The notes below the pieces were generated by a model. That model worked only from the letters and a program-made list of their open reading frames with translations. It made no database searches and was not told where the DNA came from. The position numbers and the translations under genes were made by a program. Below, one piece after another: positions 1 to 8,692 of a stretch of 64,000 bases of DNA. The first letter of the stretch is position 1. Each line of letters opens with the position of its first letter. This DNA is from Methylobacterium currus (GTDB lineage Bacteria; Pseudomonadota; Alphaproteobacteria; Rhizobiales; Beijerinckiaceae): the NCBI RefSeq assembly GCF_003058325.1, contig NZ_CP028843.1, positions 2,204,001 through 2,268,000 on the forward strand, in the 5' to 3' direction.

Positions 1-199
1 GGCGGCCACTCTCCAAGGCGACGAAGACCTGCCGCTCCGCGATGGAAGCGGCCACTCTGTCCGAGGTGAAGCTCCGGGCGACCCGCGCGATGGTCTCAGG
101 CGCGTAATCCCGCGCATTGCTCTCGTGCAACGCAGACAGGACGACGCGGCTGATTTCCGCCGCGTCGTCCACCGTCGCCAGACGGATGTGGCACGCCAT
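1..199 (-). CDS. GNAT-family N-acetyltransferase (N-terminal part, cut by window edge)
   Basis: The first 66 residues are visible; the rest lies left of the window. The protein begins MACHIRLATVDDAAEISRVV, the usual first strand and helix of a GNAT acetyltransferase, followed by a helical stretch and a strand (QVFVALESG) as expected before the acetyl-CoA site. GNAT enzymes move an acetyl group from acetyl-CoA to an amine; the substrate cannot be told here. The ATG at 199 has a GGAGG ribosome site 7 bases upstream. An out-of-frame ATG at 206 overlaps this site and is not favoured. Confidence 0.7.
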   Translation of the reverse strand, partial: MACHIRLATVDDAAEISRVVLSALHESNARDYAPETIARVARSFTSDRVAASIAERQVFVALESGR

Positions 200-247
200 C
201 GCTCATCCTCCCCCGACGCCGCGCCGCGGGGGAGTGCCGCGGCCGGC

Positions 248-421
248 CTAGAGGACCGCCTGGCCCAGCAGAACCGCCGCGATCGCGATCACCACCGCGA
301 TCACCAGGAACAGCATGAACAGCAGACGCGCAATGCCGCGGGCGCCCGACGCCACGTTGGTGAAGCCCAGCGCACCGGCCACCAGCGAGATCACGAAGAA
401 GATGATCGCCCATTTCAACAT
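248..421 (-). CDS. DUF1328 (UPF0391) small inner-membrane protein
   Basis: A 57-residue protein that is almost entirely hydrophobic, with two predicted membrane segments (about residues 3-20 and 31-55) separated by a short glycine/arginine loop. The start [12 protein letters not shown] and the middle AGALGFTN match the DUF1328/UPF0391 family, which is widespread in Proteobacteria and has no established function. Length is normal for the family. The ATG at 421 was chosen because the family begins at this methionine, although the frame stays open further upstream. Confidence 0.85.
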   Translation of the reverse strand: MLKWAIIFFVISLVAGALGFTNVASGARGIARLLFMLFLVIAVVIAIAAVLLGQAVL

Positions 422-571
422 GGCGGGAGCACTCCGGTGCGTTCGGAAAAGTCGCAGCGATAACCGGCATAGCCACGCTTCGTTCCGGATCCTCCACCAC
501 TCGCTGCGCCATCCGTCTGCGCCGTTCGTCCGCATTGCTCAGGGAGGCGCCCACGCGCTACACCCACGCCG

Positions 572-1369
572 ATGTCGATGGATGCCAAGGCGATAGGTCC
601 CAAGGCGATGGGTCGTCTCACGCGGCTGGCGCAGCCCGGCCATTTCATGCGCTGGTCCGGGGTTCTGCTGCCCTGGGTGGCGGGCCTCGCCCTCGTGCTG
701 CTGGCGGTCGGCCAGTACCTGACCTGGTTCGTGGCCCCGCCCGACTACCAGCAGGGCGAGACGGTGCGGATCATGTACATCCACGTGCCGGCGGCCTGGA
801 TGGCGGTGTTCTTCTACGGCGCCATGACGGTCTCGGCGCTCGGCACCCTGATCTGGCGTCATCCACTGGCCGACGTGGCGCAGCGCGCCGCCGCCCCCAT
901 CGGCGCCGCCTTCACCCTGATCTGCCTCGTCACCGGCTCGCTCTGGGGCAAGCCGATGTGGGGCACCTACTGGGTCTGGGACGCGCGCCTGACCTCGATG
1001 CTGGTGCTGTTCCTGATCTATTGCGGGCTGCTCGCCCTGTGGCGGACCATCGAGGATCCGAACAGGGCCGCCCGGGCGGTCGCGATCCTGACCCTCGTCG
1101 GCGCCGTCAACCTGCCGATCATCAAGTTCTCGGTGAACTGGTGGTCGACCCTGCACCAGCCGGCCTCGATCCTGCGGATGGGCGGGCCGACCATCCATCC
1201 GACCATGCTCTATCCCCTGCTGGTGATGATCGCCGCCGCCTCGGTGCTCGGCGTCGCCCTGCATCTCCAGGCGATGCGCACCGAGATCCTGCGCCGGCGC
1301 GTGCGCACCCTGACGATCCTGGAGGCCGAGCGGCTCGATGCCGCGCTCCTCGCCCCGCAGGCGGCCTGA
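572..1369 (+). CDS. ccmC: Heme exporter/chaperone protein CcmC
   Basis: A 265-residue polytopic membrane protein of cytochrome c maturation system I. CcmC binds heme at the periplasmic face and helps load it onto CcmE. About six membrane segments can be seen, together with the tryptophan-rich heme-handling motif (WGTYWVWDARLT, about residue 130) and the conserved histidine regions (YIHVPAAW near 66 and the WWSTLHQP stretch near 190). Length fits the family. It starts an operon with ccmD (5-base gap) and ccmG. The genes for CcmA and CcmB are not directly upstream, where an unrelated minus-strand gene lies. Confidence 0.95.
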   Translation: MSMDAKAIGPKAMGRLTRLAQPGHFMRWSGVLLPWVAGLALVLLAVGQYLTWFVAPPDYQQGETVRIMYIHVPAAWMAVFFYGAMTVSALGTLIWRHPLADVAQRAAAPIGAAFTLICLVTGSLWGKPMWGTYWVWDARLTSMLVLFLIYCGLLALWRTIEDPNRAARAVAILTLVGAVNLPIIKFSVNWWSTLHQPASILRMGGPTIHPTMLYPLLVMIAAASVLGVALHLQAMRTEILRRRVRTLTILEAERLDAALLAPQAA

Positions 1370-1374
1370 CCGGC

Positions 1375-1533
1375 ATGGATCTCGGCCCTCACGCCCCCTT
1401 CATCCTGGGCGCCTACGGCTTCACCGGCTTGGTGATCCTCGGCCTCGTCGCCCACGCGTTCCTCGACCGGCGGGCGCAGGAGCGGGCGCTCGCCCGGCTC
1501 GCGCAGGAACCGCCTCCGCGGGGCCGCCGGTGA
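1375..1533 (+). CDS. ccmD: Heme exporter protein CcmD
   Basis: A 52-residue protein with one N-terminal membrane segment (about residues 8-27) and a strongly basic cytoplasmic tail (LDRRAQERALAR). This is the standard build of CcmD, which helps release heme-loaded CcmE from the CcmABC complex. It lies exactly where ccmD is expected, between ccmC and ccmG, and its TGA overlaps the GTG start of ccmG in a GTGA arrangement. The small size and low sequence conservation mean that position is as important as similarity for this call. Confidence 0.88.
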   Translation: MDLGPHAPFILGAYGFTGLVILGLVAHAFLDRRAQERALARLAQEPPPRGRR

Positions 1534-2129
1534 GCGACGTCCCCTTGCATCCGGTCGAGGAGACCGAGGAGCCGCCGCGCCGCAGCCGGCTCCTCTTCCT
1601 GCTGCCGCTCCTCGCCTTCGCAGGCCTGGCCGGCATCTTCCTCGGCAAGCTGCTCACCACCGGATACGATCCCTCCGCCATCCCCTCGGCCCTGATCGGC
1701 CGCCAGGTGCCGGACTTCACCCTGCCGCCGGTCCCCGGCCTGACGGCCGACGGCGCCGCGGTGCCGGGCCTGACGGCCGCCGATTTCAAGGGCAAGGTGA
1801 CGGTGCTGAACGTCTGGGCCTCGTGGTGCGCACCCTGCCAGGTCGAGCATCCGATGCTGGTGCGGCTCTCCCGCGACGGGGTCAACCTCGTCGGCATCGA
1901 CTACAAGGACCAGCCCGAGAACGGCCGCCGCTTCCTCGGCCGTCACGGCAATCCGTTCCGCGCGGTGGGGGCCGACGAGGCCGGCCGCGTCGGCATCGAT
2001 CTCGGGGTCTACGGCGTGCCGGAGACCTTCGTGATCGGACCGGACGGGCGAATTCGCGAAAAACTCGTCGGCATCCTGACGCCGGAGAATTACGACGCCT
2101 TCCTGGCGCGGGTGCGGGCGATGCAGTAG
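1530..2129 (+). CDS. ccmG: Thiol:disulfide interchange protein CcmG (DsbE)
   Basis: A 199-residue membrane-anchored periplasmic thioredoxin. Residues about 20-40 form the anchor. The thioredoxin domain carries the active site WASWCAPCQ, in which the two cysteines reduce the disulfide of apocytochrome c so that heme can be attached. The start GTG at 1530 overlaps the ccmD stop (GTGA), which supports translational coupling. The downstream cis-proline region (YGVPETFVIGPDG) is also typical. Final gene of this ccm block. Confidence 0.93.
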   Translation: MSDVPLHPVEETEEPPRRSRLLFLLPLLAFAGLAGIFLGKLLTTGYDPSAIPSALIGRQVPDFTLPPVPGLTADGAAVPGLTAADFKGKVTVLNVWASWCAPCQVEHPMLVRLSRDGVNLVGIDYKDQPENGRRFLGRHGNPFRAVGADEAGRVGIDLGVYGVPETFVIGPDGRIREKLVGILTPENYDAFLARVRAMQ

Positions 2130-2185
2130 GGGGCCCTCGTGCCCCTGTCGCGGATCTCCTTCGGCGAACGCGTCAGTCGTCCGGG

Positions 2186-2216
2186 ATAGGGGCGAGGCTA
2201 TCGCCTCGCTCCCTAT
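2186..2216. terminator. Hairpin between convergent ccmG and the GyrI-like gene
   Basis: Arms 2186-2198 and 2203-2216 pair over about 13 bases with one bulge around a TATC loop. The hairpin sits between the two convergent genes and its right arm covers the stop codon of the minus-strand gene. It probably terminates both transcripts; there is no long T tract on either side. Confidence 0.5.
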
Positions 2217-2989
2217 TTCGGCAGCGCGTAGATGTTGACCTCCAGCGCGTCGTCGGACGGGCTCGCGAGCGGGGTCAGGTATTCTTCCACGAAGGCATCC
2301 TGGACGAGGATGCCCTTGGCATCGAGATAGGCCGTCACCGTCTCGTAGGTCTGGTCGATGCCCTCGTAGGCGCCCTTGTGGGTGAAGCGCAGGGCCTTGC
2401 CGCTCGGCGTCGAGCCGAAGCGCAGGTCGTCCGGGAGGCCGGCGGGACGCGGGTTCGGGGCGGCCTCGACCGGCACCATCACCTCGAACTGGAAGCCGTC
2501 ATCGTCGGTGCGGGTGAAGACCGAGATCGGCTGGCCGTTGGCCTTGATGCCGGCCCCTGCAAGCGCCGCCTCGACCTTGGCGATCGCGTCCTTCAGGCTC
2601 GGCAGCGCCTGATCCCACTTCGCGGTGCCGGACAGGATCGCGGCGGGCTTGGCCGGCAGCGTCACCTCGTCGACGTCGGACGGGTCGCCCGGATTGGCGA
2701 CGAGGGGCGCGCGCCCGGCGGTCGGGGGCACCGGCGTCGCGGGCGGCAGCGCCTTGTCGGGCGCGGGCGGGGCCGGCGCCTGGTTGGTCCCCTGGCCCGG
2801 GCCGGGCGCCGTGGTGGTCGGCAGCGGCGCCGATTGCGCCGGCGACGGGGTGCCGGCCGGGGGCGCGGCCGGCGACGGCGCGGGAGCCGGGGCAGGCTGC
2901 TGCGCAAGGACCGGCTGGGCAAAGACCGAGGCCCCGCAGGCCAGGGCCGCGGCGAGGCCGATCGCGATCGTCGGGAAGCGGGTCTTCAT
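2213..2989 (-). CDS. Exported protein with proline-rich linker and GyrI-like (effector-binding) domain
   Basis: A 258-residue protein in three parts. Residues 1-30 are a signal peptide (hydrophobic core ending near SVFAQPVLAQ). Residues about 31-110 are a Pro/Ala/Gly-rich linker. The remaining 140 residues look like the GyrI/AraC-effector-binding fold seen in BmrR and SbmC: a helix-strand unit followed by TRTDDDGFQFEVMVPVE, then GKALRFTHKGAYEGIDQTYE and a C-terminal EEYL strand. This domain normally binds small hydrophobic or cationic molecules in the cytoplasm, so an exported version is notable. The ATG at 2989 is preferred over the adjacent GTG at 2992. The true ligand is unknown. Confidence 0.7.
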   Translation of the reverse strand: MKTRFPTIAIGLAAALACGASVFAQPVLAQQPAPAPAPSPAAPPAGTPSPAQSAPLPTTTAPGPGQGTNQAPAPPAPDKALPPATPVPPTAGRAPLVANPGDPSDVDEVTLPAKPAAILSGTAKWDQALPSLKDAIAKVEAALAGAGIKANGQPISVFTRTDDDGFQFEVMVPVEAAPNPRPAGLPDDLRFGSTPSGKALRFTHKGAYEGIDQTYETVTAYLDAKGILVQDAFVEEYLTPLASPSDDALEVNIYALPK

Positions 2990-3222
2990 CACGGGCGGAG
3001 CGCTCCGGGCTCTGGCGCGGGCTGGCAGTGCCGGCCGGCATTGGCGTGGGCCGGCATCGCCGGCCGGATCGAACGCGTCAAGCGCAAAGCCGTTGCGGGC
3101 TCATCGCGAGAGCGTGAGGGCGGGGCCTCGTCCCGACGCCCGGTCGGCTCGCCTGCGCGCCGGTTCTGGTCCATACACCGCGCGGCCCCCATCTGCGCCT
3201 TGCCCGTCGGAGAATCCTGCCC

Positions 3223-4110
3223 GTGTCCCCCCTCGCCCATCGCCGCTTCCTGAAGATGAACGGGCTCGGCAACGAGATCGTGGTGCTGGACCTGCGCGGC
3301 AGCGACATCCGGGTGCAGCCGGAGGAAGCCCGCGCCATCGCGGCCGATCCGGCCTCGCGCTTCGACCAGATGATGGTGCTGCACGATCCCGTCACCCCGG
3401 GCACCGACGCCTTCGTGCGGATCTACAACACCGACGGCTCGGAGGCCGGTGCCTGCGGCAACGGCACGCGCTGCGTCGCCTGGGCGATGCTGGACGATCC
3501 GGCCATGGCGCGCCCGACACTGGGCGAGAACCTGATGCTCGAGACGAGGCCCGGGCTCCTCGAGGTCGTGCGGGTGTCGCCCGTGGATTTCACCGTCGAC
3601 ATGGGGGCGCCGCGGCTGCGCTGGGACGAGATCCCGCTCGCCGAGCCGTTTCCCGATACCCGCCGCATCGAGTTGCAGGTCGGGCCGATCGACGATCCGG
3701 TGCTGCACTCGCCGGGCGCGGTCAGCATGGGCAACCCGCACGCGGTGTTCTTCGTCGAGCGCGATCCAGACACATACGACCTCGGGCGGATCGGCCCGCT
3801 GCTCGAATCGCACCCGATCTTCCCGGACCGGGCCAACATCTCCCTCGCGCAGGTCATCGACCGCACGCATCTCCGCCTGCGGGTCTGGGAGCGCGGCGCC
3901 GGGCTGACGCGGGCCTGCGGCACCGCCGCCTGCGCCGCCCTCGTGGCGGCCGCGCGCCTGCGCCTGACCGGCCGCGAGGCCACCGTGACGCTGCCGGGCG
4001 GCGACCTGCGCATCGCCTGGGGCGAGGACGACCACGTCCGCATGACCGGCCCGACCGAGTTGGAACACGAGGGCACCTTCGCAGCCTCACTGTTCGAGGC
4101 GTCGTCGTGA
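3223..4110 (+). CDS. dapF: Diaminopimelate epimerase
   Basis: A 295-residue cytoplasmic enzyme that converts LL-diaminopimelate to the meso form for lysine and peptidoglycan synthesis. The family start [10 protein letters not shown] is present. Both catalytic cysteine motifs are intact: C78 in GACGNGTRC and the second in TRACGTAAC near residue 226. The start is a GTG at 3223. The stop overlaps the GTG start of the next gene (GTGA), and dapF next to an MtaB-type gene is a common alphaproteobacterial arrangement. Confidence 0.96.
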   Translation: MSPLAHRRFLKMNGLGNEIVVLDLRGSDIRVQPEEARAIAADPASRFDQMMVLHDPVTPGTDAFVRIYNTDGSEAGACGNGTRCVAWAMLDDPAMARPTLGENLMLETRPGLLEVVRVSPVDFTVDMGAPRLRWDEIPLAEPFPDTRRIELQVGPIDDPVLHSPGAVSMGNPHAVFFVERDPDTYDLGRIGPLLESHPIFPDRANISLAQVIDRTHLRLRVWERGAGLTRACGTAACAALVAAARLRLTGREATVTLPGGDLRIAWGEDDHVRMTGPTELEHEGTFAASLFEASS

Positions 4111-5339
4111 GCGTCGAGGTCCTGAGCTTCGGCTGCCGCCTCAACGCCGCCGAATCGGAGGCGATGCGCCGTCAGGCGGAACAAGCGGGCCGCACCGACC
4201 TCGTCGTCGTCAATACCTGCGCGGTGACGGCGGAGGCCGGGCGTCAGGCCCGCAAGGCGATCCGGGCCGCCGCGCGCGCGAACCCGGCGGCGCGGGTGGT
4301 GGTGACCGGCTGCGGCGCGCAGGTCGAGACCGAGGCCTACGCCGCCATGCCGGAGGTGGCCGAGATCCTCGGCAACCGCCGCAAGCTCGATCCGACGGTC
4401 TGGACCGACGCGTCGCCAGAGCGCGTGCGGATCGACGACGTGATGGCCTCAGACGCCGATCCGCTGCCGGAGCCGGCGCCGATGCGGGCGCGCACCCGCG
4501 CCTTCCTGCCGGTGCAGAATGGCTGCGACCATCGCTGCACCTTCTGCGTCATCCCGTTCGGCCGCGGCAACTCGCGATCGGTGCCGGCGGCGAGCACCGT
4601 GGCGCAGGTCCGCGCCCTGGTGGAGCTTGGCACCCGCGAGGTGGTGCTGACCGGCGTCGACCTCACGGCCTATGGCCGCGACCTCGGCGGCCCCACGCTC
4701 GGCGGCCTGGTGCGGGCGATCCTGCGCGGGGTGCCCGACCTCGACCGCCTGCGCCTGTCCTCGATCGATTCCGTCGAGGCCGATCCGGAGCTGGTGGCGG
4801 CCTTCGCCGAGGAGGCGCGGCTGATGCCGCATCTCCACCTCTCGCTCCAGTCCGGCGACGACCTGATCCTGAAGCGCATGAAGCGCCGCCACGGCCGGGA
4901 CGACGCGATCCGGTTCTGCACGGAGATCCGGCGCCTGCGCCCCGACGCGGTCTTCGGCGCCGACCTGATCGCCGGCTTCCCGACCGAGACCGAGGCGCAG
5001 TTCGCCCGCTCCCTCGACCTCGTCGAGGAATGCGGGCTGGCCCAGCTCCACGTCTTCCCCTACTCGCCCCGCCCCGGCACGCCGGCCGCCCGAATGCCGC
5101 AAGTCGCGCCGGCCGAGATCCGCGACCGGGCGGCGCGCCTGCGCGAGGCGGGTGCCGCAGCCTTCGCCCGCCGCCTCGACCGCGAGGTGGGCGAGACCCG
5201 CCGGGTCCTCGCCGAGCGCGGCGGCACCGGGCGGACGGAAGGGTTTTTGCCGGTGCGGCTGCCGGAGGGGGTGACGGCGGGGGCGCTCGTCGACCTGCGC
5301 ATCGCCGGGCATGACGGGCAGATGCTGTGGGCGGCCTGA
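4107..5339 (+). CDS. mtaB: tRNA (t6A37) methylthiotransferase MtaB
   Basis: A 410-residue radical-SAM enzyme that adds a methylthio group to t6A at position 37 of ANN-decoding tRNAs. The N-terminal UPF0004 domain begins [15 protein letters not shown] and contains cysteines for the auxiliary cluster (FGCRLN, VNTCAV, VTGCGA). The radical-SAM cluster is C140-x3-C144-x2-C147 in [10 protein letters not shown]. The family-specific FGRGNSRS sequence follows. The C-terminal TRAM-like part is short. The GTG start overlaps the dapF stop by 4 bases, so the two genes are very probably co-translated. Confidence 0.93.
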   Translation: MSVEVLSFGCRLNAAESEAMRRQAEQAGRTDLVVVNTCAVTAEAGRQARKAIRAAARANPAARVVVTGCGAQVETEAYAAMPEVAEILGNRRKLDPTVWTDASPERVRIDDVMASDADPLPEPAPMRARTRAFLPVQNGCDHRCTFCVIPFGRGNSRSVPAASTVAQVRALVELGTREVVLTGVDLTAYGRDLGGPTLGGLVRAILRGVPDLDRLRLSSIDSVEADPELVAAFAEEARLMPHLHLSLQSGDDLILKRMKRRHGRDDAIRFCTEIRRLRPDAVFGADLIAGFPTETEAQFARSLDLVEECGLAQLHVFPYSPRPGTPAARMPQVAPAEIRDRAARLREAGAAAFARRLDREVGETRRVLAERGGTGRTEGFLPVRLPEGVTAGALVDLRIAGHDGQMLWAA

Positions 5340-5373
5340 CAGATTTCCCTCCGTCAGTCGTGCGGTCCTCCAT

Positions 5374-5411
5374 CGTCATCCCGGATTCCGCTGCGCGGCC
5401 CCGGGATGACG
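5374..5411. repeat. REP-like palindrome between mtaB and the RluA gene
   Basis: A perfect 11-base stem (arms 5374-5384 and 5401-5411, core GTCATCCCGG / CCGGGATGAC) with a 16-base GC-rich loop. It lies between two convergent genes. Palindromes with this core are dispersed in many alphaproteobacterial genomes; only one copy is seen in this window. It may also act as a bidirectional terminator. Confidence 0.5.
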
Positions 5412-5474
5412 TAGAGGGTGTGGAGGGGCGTTGGGGCCGACGAGGTGGTGCCTGTCCGGACGCACCTCGAATCC

Positions 5475-6167
5475 TCACCCCTCCCCCATCCCGCACGCCC
5501 GCAAACCCTCCCGCATATGCCCCGGCGCCGGCGCCTCGACCGCGATCGCCGGCTTCTTCGGGTAGAGCGGCAGGGCCAGCGCCCGGGCGTGGAGCTGCAG
5601 CCCCGGCCCGCCCTGGCGCGGGGCGCTGCCGTAGACCGTGTCGCCGAGGATCGGCCAGCCCATCGCGGCGCAATGCACCCGGAGCTGATGGGTGCGCCCG
5701 GTCACCGGGGAGAGCGCCAGCCAGGTCCGCCCGGCGGCCGCGTCGCGCCCCATGACCCGCCAGCGGGTGAGCGAGGGATCCCCGGCGGGATCGGTCTTCA
5801 TCCACCAGCTGCGCGGGTCGTCGGAACGGCGCATCAGCGGCAGGTCGATCTCGCCGGCTTCCTCCGCCGGACCGCCCTCGACCAGCGCCCAATAGGTCTT
5901 CTCGGCCCGACCTTGCGCGAACAGGGCGTTCAGCCGGGCCAGCGCCTTGGCGTGGCGGCCGAGCGCCAGGCAGCCGGAGGTGTCGCGGTCGAGGCGATGG
6001 GCGGCTTCCGGCCGGCGCGGCAGGCCGAAGCGCAGGGCGTCGAGGTGCTGGGTGAGCGTCTCGCCACCCTTCGGCCCCGGATGCACCGGCAATCCCGCCG
6101 GCTTGTCGATGACGAGCACCAGGGCATCGCGGTAGAGGAGCCGCGAGAGTATGTCGTCAACGATCAT
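5475..6167 (-). CDS. RluA-family RNA pseudouridine synthase
   Basis: A 230-residue pseudouridine synthase of the RluA class. The catalytic motif HRLDRDTSG is at residues 57-65 with the active aspartate at D60. The supporting motifs VIDKPAGLPVHPG, GRTHQLRVH and ILGDTVYG are all present. There is no N-terminal S4 domain, so the enzyme is of the short type. The substrate (tRNA or rRNA position) cannot be assigned from sequence alone. It lies opposite to, and between, mtaB and ftsY, which are often close together in related genomes. Confidence 0.92.
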   Translation of the reverse strand: MIVDDILSRLLYRDALVLVIDKPAGLPVHPGPKGGETLTQHLDALRFGLPRRPEAAHRLDRDTSGCLALGRHAKALARLNALFAQGRAEKTYWALVEGGPAEEAGEIDLPLMRRSDDPRSWWMKTDPAGDPSLTRWRVMGRDAAAGRTWLALSPVTGRTHQLRVHCAAMGWPILGDTVYGSAPRQGGPGLQLHARALALPLYPKKPAIAVEAPAPGHMREGLRACGMGEG

Positions 6168-6250
6168 GAGCCTGTCGCAGTGGCGGCGGATGCGGGCGAA
6201 GTTCGGGGCAGGCCGCCCTAGATCGTCCGCAGGGTCGGGAGCAAGTGCGG

Positions 6251-7693
6251 ATGAGTGAGACGAAACAGCCGGGCTGGTTCGGACGACTGTTCGGCCGGAA
6301 GGCCGAGACGCCGACGGAGACCCCTGCCGAAACGCCCGCCGAGGCTCCCGCCGGATCCGCCGAGCCCGGACCCGACCCTGCCGGGACGATGCCGACGGAG
6401 CCCACCGGCACCCTGTCGGAGGGCGTGCCCGACTTCGCCACCGGCGCCGACGACGTGCTGCCGGCGCCGCCGACCGTGACCGAAGCCTCGCCCGAGACCG
6501 AGCCGGCGCACGACCTGCCGGAGGAGCTGGCCGGCGCCGACCTGGAGCCCGTCGAGGGGATGCAGCCCGAAGGCCAGGTGCCGGCGGCCCCCGAACCCGA
6601 GGCGGCCGAGGCGCCCGAGGCCGAGATCCGGGACTCCGCGGTCGAGGCGTCCGAGGTCCAGGAGCCCGAGGTTCAGGAGCCCGAGGTCCAGGAGCCCGAG
6701 GTTCAGGAATCCGAGCCCGCCTCGCTGGTGATCTACCAGCCCCCGGCGGAGCCCGAGGCCCCGGCGGAGAAGCGCAGCTGGTGGGGTCGGCTGACCGGCG
6801 GCCTCAAGCGCACCTCCTCGGCCCTGTCCGACCGGGTGACCGGGCTGTTCACCAAGCGCAAGCTCGACGCCGACACCCTGGAGGAGCTGGAGGACGCGCT
6901 GATCCAGGCCGATTTCGGTCTCGAGACCGCGACGCGGATCGCCGAGGCGGTCGGGAAGGGCCGCTACGAGAAGGGCATCGCCCCCGACGAGGTGCGGGCG
7001 ATCCTGGCGACGGAGGTCGAGCGCGCCCTCGATCCGGTGGCGCAGCCGCTCGTCATCGACACGACGAAGAAGCCGTTCGTGATCCTGATGATCGGCGTCA
7101 ACGGCGCCGGCAAGACCACGACGATCGGCAAGCTCACCCAAAAATTCCGGGCACAGGGGCACAGCGTGATGCTGGCCGCCGGCGACACCTTCCGGGCCGC
7201 GGCGATCGAGCAGCTGCGGGTCTGGGGCGAGCGCACCGGCGCGCCGGTGGTGGCCCGCCCGCAGGGCTCGGACGCCGCCGGCCTCGCCTACGACGCCCTC
7301 CAGGCCGCCCGCGACGCCGGCACCGACATCCTGCTGATCGACACCGCCGGCCGGCTCCAGAACAAGGCCGGGCTGATGGCGGAGCTGGAGAAGGTGATCC
7401 GGGTCATCCGCAAGCTCGACGCGGAGACGCCCCACGCCGTGCTCCTGGTCCTCGACGCGACCGTGGGCCAGAACGCGCTGAACCAGGTCGAGATCTTCCA
7501 GAGGGCGGCCGGGGTCACCGGCCTCGTCATGACCAAGCTCGACGGCACCGCCCGCGGCGGCATCCTGGTGGCGCTCGCCGCCAAGTTCGGCCTGCCGGTG
7601 CACTATATCGGCGTCGGCGAGGGGGTCGACGACCTGGAGCCCTTCGCGGCGCGGGACTTCGCCCGGGCGATCGCCGGGCTGGACAAGGGGTGA
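6251..7693 (+). CDS. ftsY: Signal recognition particle receptor FtsY
   Basis: A 480-residue SRP receptor GTPase that docks ribosome-SRP complexes at the membrane. The N-terminal acidic A domain (about residues 1-175) is rich in Glu and Pro and includes four near-identical 15-base units (see separate entry). The NG domain follows with the P-loop [10 protein letters not shown] starting at G282, the DTAGRL motif, [10 protein letters not shown] and the closing [12 protein letters not shown]. The ATG at 6251 is chosen; a GTG two codons upstream is also in frame. Confidence 0.96.
   Translation: MSETKQPGWFGRLFGRKAETPTETPAETPAEAPAGSAEPGPDPAGTMPTEPTGTLSEGVPDFATGADDVLPAPPTVTEASPETEPAHDLPEELAGADLEPVEGMQPEGQVPAAPEPEAAEAPEAEIRDSAVEASEVQEPEVQEPEVQEPEVQESEPASLVIYQPPAEPEAPAEKRSWWGRLTGGLKRTSSALSDRVTGLFTKRKLDADTLEELEDALIQADFGLETATRIAEAVGKGRYEKGIAPDEVRAILATEVERALDPVAQPLVIDTTKKPFVILMIGVNGAGKTTTIGKLTQKFRAQGHSVMLAAGDTFRAAAIEQLRVWGERTGAPVVARPQGSDAAGLAYDALQAARDAGTDILLIDTAGRLQNKAGLMAELEKVIRVIRKLDAETPHAVLLVLDATVGQNALNQVEIFQRAAGVTGLVMTKLDGTARGGILVALAAKFGLPVHYIGVGEGVDDLEPFAARDFARAIAGLDKG
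6653..6712 (+). repeat. Four 15-base in-frame tandem repeats in ftsY
   Basis: Units 6653-6667, 6668-6682, 6683-6697 and 6698-6712 each encode EVQE followed by P (last unit S). Units 1 and 3 are identical; units 2 and 4 differ by single-base changes. The array lies in the disordered acidic domain, so copy-number change would keep the frame. Confidence 0.9.
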
Positions 7694-7715
7694 GCGGGGG
7701 GCCCCGCCCGGCCCC

Positions 7716-8600
7716 TCACTCGGCGCAATAGGCCGCCATCCCTTCCGCCAGCGCGTCGAACGTCACCCGACAGCGGCGTAGGGAGCGCAGGTCCTCGTGC
7801 ATCGCCACGAAGGTCGGCAGCTCCCAAACAATCTCCGGCAGCACCCGGATCAGGTCGGGGTCGCGGGCAGCCAGCACCGTGTGGCAGGCGCCGAGGCCGA
7901 AGCCGGCCCGGAGCGCCGCGAGCTGCGCCAGGGTGCTGTCGCTGCGCCATGCGAAGGAGGTCTCGCCGAGGGCGGGCGCCGCCCGCATCATCGCCCGCAG
8001 GAACGGCGTCTCGGCGTCGAACCCGATCACGCTGTGGCGGGCGAGATCCGCCGCGGTCGCCGGCACGCCGCGCCGGTCGAGGTAGCGGCGATGCCCGTAG
8101 AGGCCGAGGCGGACCGTGCCGACCCGGCGCGCCACCAGCGCCTCTTGCGTCGGCGGCGCCATGCGCAGGGCGATGTCGGCGTCGCGCCGCAGCAGGTCCT
8201 GCATCCGGTCGGAGAGCACCACGTCGAGGGCGAGGCCGGGATGGCGCGCGTGCAAAGCGGCCAGGATCTGCGGCAGCACCTCGGCGCCGACCACCTCGGA
8301 GGCGGTGATCCGCACCCGGCCGGACAGGCCCTCGGCCTCCGCCGTCACCGCCCGGCACAGGGCCTCCGCGGTCGCCTTCAGGGATCGCGCGTAGGGCGCC
8401 AGGATCAGGGCGGCCTCGGTCGGCGCCAGGCCGGCGGGCGAGCGGGTGAACAGGGCGACGCCGAGCGCCTGCTCCAGGGCCGCGATCTGCCGGCCGAGAG
8501 TCGGCTGCGTCAGGCCGAGCGCCCGCGCGGCGCCAGAGAGGGAGCCTTCCTCCAGCACGGCGAGCGCGGCGCGGTAATGGTCCCAGCTCGGCTCGGTCAT
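7716..8600 (-). CDS. LysR-family transcriptional regulator
   Basis: A 294-residue LysR regulator. The winged helix-turn-helix covers residues about 5-62 ([28 protein letters not shown]) and is followed by the periplasmic-binding-protein-like effector domain. Start ATG at 8600 is the first methionine that leaves a normal N terminus. It is transcribed away from the epimerase gene at 8693, with a 92-base shared upstream region; by the usual LysR pattern it probably controls that gene. The effector is unknown. Confidence 0.9.
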   Translation of the reverse strand: MTEPSWDHYRAALAVLEEGSLSGAARALGLTQPTLGRQIAALEQALGVALFTRSPAGLAPTEAALILAPYARSLKATAEALCRAVTAEAEGLSGRVRITASEVVGAEVLPQILAALHARHPGLALDVVLSDRMQDLLRRDADIALRMAPPTQEALVARRVGTVRLGLYGHRRYLDRRGVPATAADLARHSVIGFDAETPFLRAMMRAAPALGETSFAWRSDSTLAQLAALRAGFGLGACHTVLAARDPDLIRVLPEIVWELPTFVAMHEDLRSLRRCRVTFDALAEGMAAYCAE

Positions 8601-8692
8601 GCGAAACCGTATAGCCGATCGCCGCGCTTGGGAAATTGTCGTCGTACCGACGTCCTGGCACACCATCGTCGTCACCGAACGAGGAGCACGCG

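Noticed and set aside
2625..3222. Long open frame upstream of and in frame with mtaB, covering the GyrI-like gene and dapF in other frames
   Set aside because: High-GC shadow frame. dapF and the GyrI-like gene have clear family motifs; the extension has only Arg/Pro/Gly-rich sequence.
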